Below, piece by piece: positions 60,213 to 64,000 of a stretch of 64,000 nucleotides of DNA. How positions within the stretch are numbered: position 1 is the first letter of the stretch; every line of letters begins with the position of its first letter. A program made the position numbers and the translations under genes. The stretch spans positions 146,249 through 210,248 of the forward strand of contig JAHDMJ010000011.1 in NCBI GenBank assembly GCA_018436095.1, written 5' to 3'. The notes under the pieces are model-generated. The model had not been told where the DNA came from, ran no database searches, and was given only the letters and a program-made list of their open reading frames with translations. The DNA is from Clostridia bacterium. GTDB lineage: Bacteria > Bacillota > Peptococcia > DRI-13 > UBA5745.

Positions 60213-61718
60213 TTATATCAATTTCACCGCCATATCCTCGCACTTTTTTTCATAGAATACTATACGCCATTCCACCTCATCCACCGGCTCAAAATGCAGT
60301 GCGGAGCAGGCCGCCCGGACTTTGGCCCCGTTGCCGCCATTGAGTGCGATGGCAGTTGGGCCATCGGCATAACCGATGATACCGATGCAGCAAACTGAGC
60401 TGGTCACCTGTGGTGCATTGGGATAGGTATGCTTCTGCCGCGGCCGGTCCGATGGAACACAATCGGCGACGGTAAAAGCTCCTGCCGGGGAATCGGGTAA
60501 AATTGTATAGCTCATCATGGTACAGTGCAGCGGGAATTCCCGGTTTGGATCATTAAAATGCTGGGCAGAGAATTTCTGCGGCTCATATTCCTGCACAGTC
60601 AACGTATATTTCTCACCTGTGGATGGATGTTCAAGCTCAATTTGTTCACCGGGCAGCGATACCCGAAAGGAGGGTCCCGCTATGGCTACAGGCTCTTGTA
60701 TCAATACCAGGCTGAGGGTTTTTATTTGCGGTTTTCTCTTCGTTTTCCAAGGAAATGCGCTGCGCCAAATTGCATAGCCTTGACCGGGGTCAAGGCCGTA
60801 ATGCTGCACCGCACTCTCAGCCTCAAGGCTGTTGCCCTCCGGGGAACAAGGATTCCAGGACAAGCCGCAGCCATGGGGGCTTGAAAGCTCGGTTCCGTTC
60901 AGCACAGCTTTTGGATTCATGTTGATATTCAGCGGATCCTCTGTAACAAATTGCATCCGCTGCTCATCTGTAAAGCCGGTTCCCTCACTGTCAGCAGAGA
61001 GCTTCCATTTATCTATAAAGGCCCCTATACGCTGCGGCGAAACCTGTAAGCAAAAATCAACGACTAAGCCCTTGCTGCAAATGTAAATTGCCGGAATGCT
61101 CCAGGCTTCATTGCCCCAGACAAATTGTCTGTTTAGGGAAATTTCCTTGCCGGCCCTTTCCCGGCCATGACGCCCCCGGAAGCTGCCGTCAAAGTAAACC
61201 TGCCATTCCGGCATTTGAGGTTCCGCAGGGATAAAGTCATAGTAATCTTCCGTATATCTGATGCGGCTGTAGTCAAATCCGGCCTGCAGGTCTTTAATGT
61301 AAGCAAATGGCCGCTCTATAGGCGTAAGGGACAGCTTTTCCCGGATAATAGCCAAGGTCGCCGTTTGCTCGGCAGTAGGGGTGTTTTCCCACAGAAACTC
61401 ATCAAACTGTGTCTGATCCCAACACCAGGCCTGTTCCAGCGCCGCCGTATGGCCGCAAGCCAGCAAAAGCCTGAGAAAGTCCTTGAAATTCTGGGCCAGC
61501 GGGTACACATAGTTGCCCGGCGTATTCATTGGGCTGACGGCAAATACCATCTCGCCAAAGCCGCGTATAAAGCAAAAATGGATACCATCAGCACCTGCCC
61601 AGCCGATGACGCCGGCCCCCTTTGGCGTACAAAAATAGTTGTTTTGGCCCCCGCCTTGCTCTAAGCCAATGGAAGAACCATCTATATTCAATTTTAGATA
61701 TTTTTTATAAATCGCCAT
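60213..61718 (-). CDS. large protein of unknown function
   Basis: About 501 residues starting MAIYKKYLKLNIDGSSIG. There are three adjacent ATGs; the third (61718) is 8 nt from GAGG. The protein appears soluble. It has many Trp, Tyr and Phe residues, segments such as GAGVIGWAGADGIHFCFIRGFGEMVFAVSP and WQVYFDGSFRGRHGRERAG, and a C-terminal half dominated by beta-rich sequence (KYTLTVQEYEPQKF, LHCTMMSYTILPDSP). I recognise no domain. It is a monocistronic gene, convergent with YgiQ and divergent from the copper-handling gene. Confidence 0.75.
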   Translation of the reverse strand: MAIYKKYLKLNIDGSSIGLEQGGGQNNYFCTPKGAGVIGWAGADGIHFCFIRGFGEMVFAVSPMNTPGNYVYPLAQNFKDFLRLLLACGHTAALEQAWCWDQTQFDEFLWENTPTAEQTATLAIIREKLSLTPIERPFAYIKDLQAGFDYSRIRYTEDYYDFIPAEPQMPEWQVYFDGSFRGRHGRERAGKEISLNRQFVWGNEAWSIPAIYICSKGLVVDFCLQVSPQRIGAFIDKWKLSADSEGTGFTDEQRMQFVTEDPLNINMNPKAVLNGTELSSPHGCGLSWNPCSPEGNSLEAESAVQHYGLDPGQGYAIWRSAFPWKTKRKPQIKTLSLVLIQEPVAIAGPSFRVSLPGEQIELEHPSTGEKYTLTVQEYEPQKFSAQHFNDPNREFPLHCTMMSYTILPDSPAGAFTVADCVPSDRPRQKHTYPNAPQVTSSVCCIGIIGYADGPTAIALNGGNGAKVRAACSALHFEPVDEVEWRIVFYEKKCEDMAVKLI

Positions 61719-61807
61719 CATCATAACCTCGTCCGTATGCGTTCTTATTAACTATATCACGCCTCTTCTGTTTTTTTCATAAATGACACAAATTCTTCAC
61801 AAAAGGA

Positions 61808-61816
61808 TGATATAAT
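61808..61816 (+). promoter_or_regulatory. extended -10 promoter for the copper genes
   Basis: TGATATAAT, an extended -10 (TG-n-TATAAT), about 65 bp before the HMA-SafE-cupredoxin gene. Confidence 0.5.
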
Positions 61817-61880
61817 AAATTAAAACTTATTAAATCGATGTAAATACTAGAATGTAAAGCTAATAAAAGGTGGCGTTTTT

Positions 61881-63188
61881 TTGGAAGCCGAAATCAAAAC
61901 CCAGGTTCTGCAAATTGAGGGTATGACCTGCAAAAGTTGCCAGCATCGGATTGCTAAAGTCCTAAGGGATCTTCCCGGCGTAAAAGAAGCCCGGATCAGC
62001 TATCGGACCGGCGCCGCCCAGATCATCTATGACCCGCGTCTGGCCAGGCCGGAGGGAATTGCCAAAGCCATCGGCAAGTTAGGCTATAGCGTGGTTTCCG
62101 GCGGAGCCCGGCCCCAGAGCAGGCAACAGGCTCTAGACTTTTTGCTGCTCATTGCCGCACTATATATTCTCACCGAGCGTCTGGGACTGCTGACCCTGCT
62201 TGCGCCTTCCCGGCTGGCTGAGGCGGGCATGAGCTACGGCATGCTCTTCATCATTGGCCTGATGACTTCCGTTCACTGTTTGGCCATGTGCGGCGGCATC
62301 AATCTGTCCCAAAGCATTGGGCAGGCAGGAGAGGGAGGGGGTTCCCTTGCCGCCCTGTATCCCAGTTTTCTGTACAACTTGGGCCGGGTGGTTGCCTATA
62401 CAACGGTGGGCTTTGCCGTTGGCGCCGCCGGCAGCGTGTTCAGCCTGTCCAACACCATGCAAGGGGTCCTCAAGCTGGTTGCCGGCCTGTTTATGGTTAT
62501 CATGGGCGTCAATATGCTGGGCATTTTCCCTTGGCTGCGGCGTTTCACCCCGGCCCTGCCCGGTTTGGGGCGGCTCAAGCCCAAGCAAGGCAGCAGCCCT
62601 CTGGTGATTGGGCTGCTCAATGGCCTGATGCCCTGCGGCCCCTTGCAGGCTATGCAGCTTTATGCGCTATCTACCGGCAGTGCGGTCATGGGCGCCCTGT
62701 CCATGCTGCTGTTCAGCTTGGGCACAGTACCGCTGATGTTTCTGTTCGGCGCAGCGGGAAATATGCTCAGCCGGTCTAATGCGAAAAAGCTGATGTCTGC
62801 CGGAGCTGTGCTGGTGGCAGTGCTGGGCCTGTCCATGCTGTCCCAAGGCGCAAGTCTTGCCGGATTAGGCTACGGGCCAGGAAATACCGCCGCCCAGGAC
62901 GGAGACAACGTAACAATTGAAGACGGCGTACAAGTGGTACGCAGCACACTGAGACCCGGCCGTTATCCGGCGATTGCGGTAAAGTCCGGCATGCCGGTTA
63001 AGTGGATCATCGAGGCGCCGCCGGGCAGCGTCAATGGCTGCAATAACCGGATCTTTATTCCCGAGTACGGCATTGAGCATGCCTTCCAGCAAGGAGAAAA
63101 CGTCATCACTTTTACGCCCGAGGCCACAGGGCAGTTCCCCTATAGCTGCTGGATGGGCATGATTCGCAGCAGGATTACCGTCACATAA
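61881..63188 (+). CDS. HMA-SafE-cupredoxin fusion, predicted copper-handling membrane protein
   Basis: 435 residues from a TTG at 61881 (AAGGTGG upstream). Three modules: HMA domain (about 1-72) with G-M-T-C-x-x-C metal site; six-helix SafE/TauE-like membrane domain (about 80-325) with the SVHCLAMCGG motif; and a C-terminal cupredoxin-like domain (about 340-435) with possible ligands in VNGCNNR and YSCWMGM. Copper capture and transfer across the membrane is the likely role, inferred from the modules. The DUF2318 gene follows 42 nt downstream. Confidence 0.88.
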   Translation: MEAEIKTQVLQIEGMTCKSCQHRIAKVLRDLPGVKEARISYRTGAAQIIYDPRLARPEGIAKAIGKLGYSVVSGGARPQSRQQALDFLLLIAALYILTERLGLLTLLAPSRLAEAGMSYGMLFIIGLMTSVHCLAMCGGINLSQSIGQAGEGGGSLAALYPSFLYNLGRVVAYTTVGFAVGAAGSVFSLSNTMQGVLKLVAGLFMVIMGVNMLGIFPWLRRFTPALPGLGRLKPKQGSSPLVIGLLNGLMPCGPLQAMQLYALSTGSAVMGALSMLLFSLGTVPLMFLFGAAGNMLSRSNAKKLMSAGAVLVAVLGLSMLSQGASLAGLGYGPGNTAAQDGDNVTIEDGVQVVRSTLRPGRYPAIAVKSGMPVKWIIEAPPGSVNGCNNRIFIPEYGIEHAFQQGENVITFTPEATGQFPYSCWMGMIRSRITVT

Positions 63189-63230
63189 ATAAGCAGGATT
63201 ACCGCACCATAATAAGAGGAGGCACCAAAG

Positions 63231-63725
63231 ATGAAAAAAGGCAAAAGGAAAACAAAAGGACTACATTTGACCGCCTGCGCAGCGGCATTTGTCCTGCTGC
63301 TGTTTGCCGCCGGCTACTTAATTGACCGCAGCGCCCAGGCTGCACAGCAGGCAAATTCAGGTTCCCAAGCCGGAGCCGGAGCGGAAGCCGGGGAAACCGG
63401 CGACACAGCCCGGCAACCGGAAACCCTGCAGGCTGATCTGATCATCCCCACCGAAGATGTGACCGAAGAGGTCAAGTTTTACCCGGTGACTGTGGATGAT
63501 ACGGAGATGGAGGTGCTGGCGGTCAAGGCCTCCGACGGTACCATGCGTACCGCCTTCAATACTTGCCAGATCTGCTTCAACTCAGGACGGGGCTATTATA
63601 AACAAACGGAATACGGCCTGCAATGCCAAAACTGCGGTAATATGTTCTCTGTCGATGAAGTGGAAGTTGAGATAGGGGGCTGCAACCCCTGGCCGATTTT
63701 TGATGGAAAGCGCCTCCAGTTATAG
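63231..63725 (+). CDS. DUF2318 membrane-anchored protein
   Basis: 164 residues: N-terminal membrane helix (LHLTACAAAFVLLLFAAGYLI), a disordered Gln/Gly-rich linker, and a DUF2318 domain with two Cys pairs, NTCQICFNSGRGYY and QCQNCGNMF, plus IGGCNPWPI. DUF2318 proteins occur with iron or copper transport systems and may hold a metal centre. GAGG precedes the ATG. It is in one operon with the HMA-SafE-cupredoxin gene. Confidence 0.9.
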   Translation: MKKGKRKTKGLHLTACAAAFVLLLFAAGYLIDRSAQAAQQANSGSQAGAGAEAGETGDTARQPETLQADLIIPTEDVTEEVKFYPVTVDDTEMEVLAVKASDGTMRTAFNTCQICFNSGRGYYKQTEYGLQCQNCGNMFSVDEVEVEIGGCNPWPIFDGKRLQL

Positions 63726-63954
63726 GTTATGACGGCGTTTTTGTTTTCCGAATAACCCACTTTTAAACCCACTCCAAAAGATTTTTAGGGATATTTCAGG
63801 GCTTTTCCTATGGCTTTTATGGTCATAGTTCCACCACAGCCCCACTCCGCCGATCCACCAGCGTATACGCGCCAAAGCTTTGCTTTACCGCCAGGCTGGG
63901 CGGCAGGCTGTAGAAAAAACTTGAAAAAATCTTCAAATTTCCCTTATTTAGCCG

Positions 63955-63983
63955 TTGACAATGCTCCGATACGGTAGTATAAT
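63955..63983 (+). promoter_or_regulatory. consensus sigma-A promoter at the right edge
   Basis: TTGACA (63955-63960), exactly 17 nt, TATAAT (63978-63983). This is a perfect consensus promoter pointing out of the window. The region 63726-63954 holds no clear gene. Confidence 0.85.
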
Positions 63984-64000
63984 AGGATTAACAAGTTAGC

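Noticed and set aside
63823..63930. Minus-strand fragment reading ...YSLPPSLAVKQSFGAY... to a stop, possibly the 3' remnant of a gene
   Set aside because: About 57 open codons with no start or recognised family, and the consensus promoter at 63955 points the other way. Not supported enough to list.

Overview
The window looks like chromosomal DNA from an anaerobic, probably endospore-forming Firmicute (Clostridia or Negativicutes). This is inferred from a spore photoproduct lyase (splB), an agr-type peptide quorum-sensing locus, DUF4127, DUF3343 and DUF401 genes, pyrimidine-nucleoside phosphorylase, and several TRAP transporters. Shine-Dalgarno sites are strong, TTG starts are frequent and base composition is moderate to slightly GC-rich. 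I see no rRNA, CRISPR array, prophage or transposase gene. The species cannot be named from the sequence.

Layout. 0-4.2 kb: DUF3788 fragment, zinc-ribbon protein, WYL regulator, thpR, splB, SIMPL protein. 4.2-5.7 kb: repeat-rich non-coding zone ending in tRNA-Ser(GGA). 5.7-10 kb: small helical protein, MBL-fold hydrolase, polar amino acid ABC transporter. 10-15.4 kb: CDF efflux pump, then cyclophilin, Asp23/Gls24 protein and pyridoxamine kinase, with a divergent DUF4127 gene. 15.4-17.5 kb: a RelA/SpoT-like protein with an unknown partner. 17.6-23.4 kb: five-gene oligopeptide ABC operon. 24-28.7 kb: P-loop protein, agr-like two-component system with divergent agrB and a 47-residue agrD-like peptide gene, XRE regulator. 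28.8-35.6 kb: two enolase-superfamily genes, a DctPQM TRAP transporter and a divergent LysR gene. 36-46 kb: DUF401 and EamA transporters, then an AEC carrier, hydroxyacid dehydrogenase, DUF1185, TAXI-TRAP transporter and LysR gene. 46-48.2 kb: PLP desulfhydrase, pyrophosphatase, RidA. 48.3-51.2 kb: AsnRS, CcdA, TlpA-like thioredoxin. 52-54.6 kb: B3/B4 protein, DUF3343, cysteine desulfurase, ModE-like HTH. 54.6-57.2 kb: deoC, cdd and pdp for deoxynucleoside salvage. 57.2-59.8 kb: VOC protein and YgiQ-type radical SAM protein. 60-64 kb: large unknown protein, a triple-domain copper protein (HMA, SafE, cupredoxin) and DUF2318.

The two most interesting items are the agr-like circuit, whose peptide gene starts with TTG, and two families of dispersed intergenic repeats. 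Family 1 uses a roughly 20-nt motif in paired forward and reverse copies around a 60-170 nt core, at about 4.4-5.3, 35.9-36.1, 39.0-39.2, 51.2-51.5 and 59.9-60.2 kb. Family 2 is a 168-174 bp nested palindrome at 11.26 and 51.59 kb with a collapsed remnant at 9.85 kb. Most copies lie between convergent 3' ends or beside terminators. Their function is unknown.
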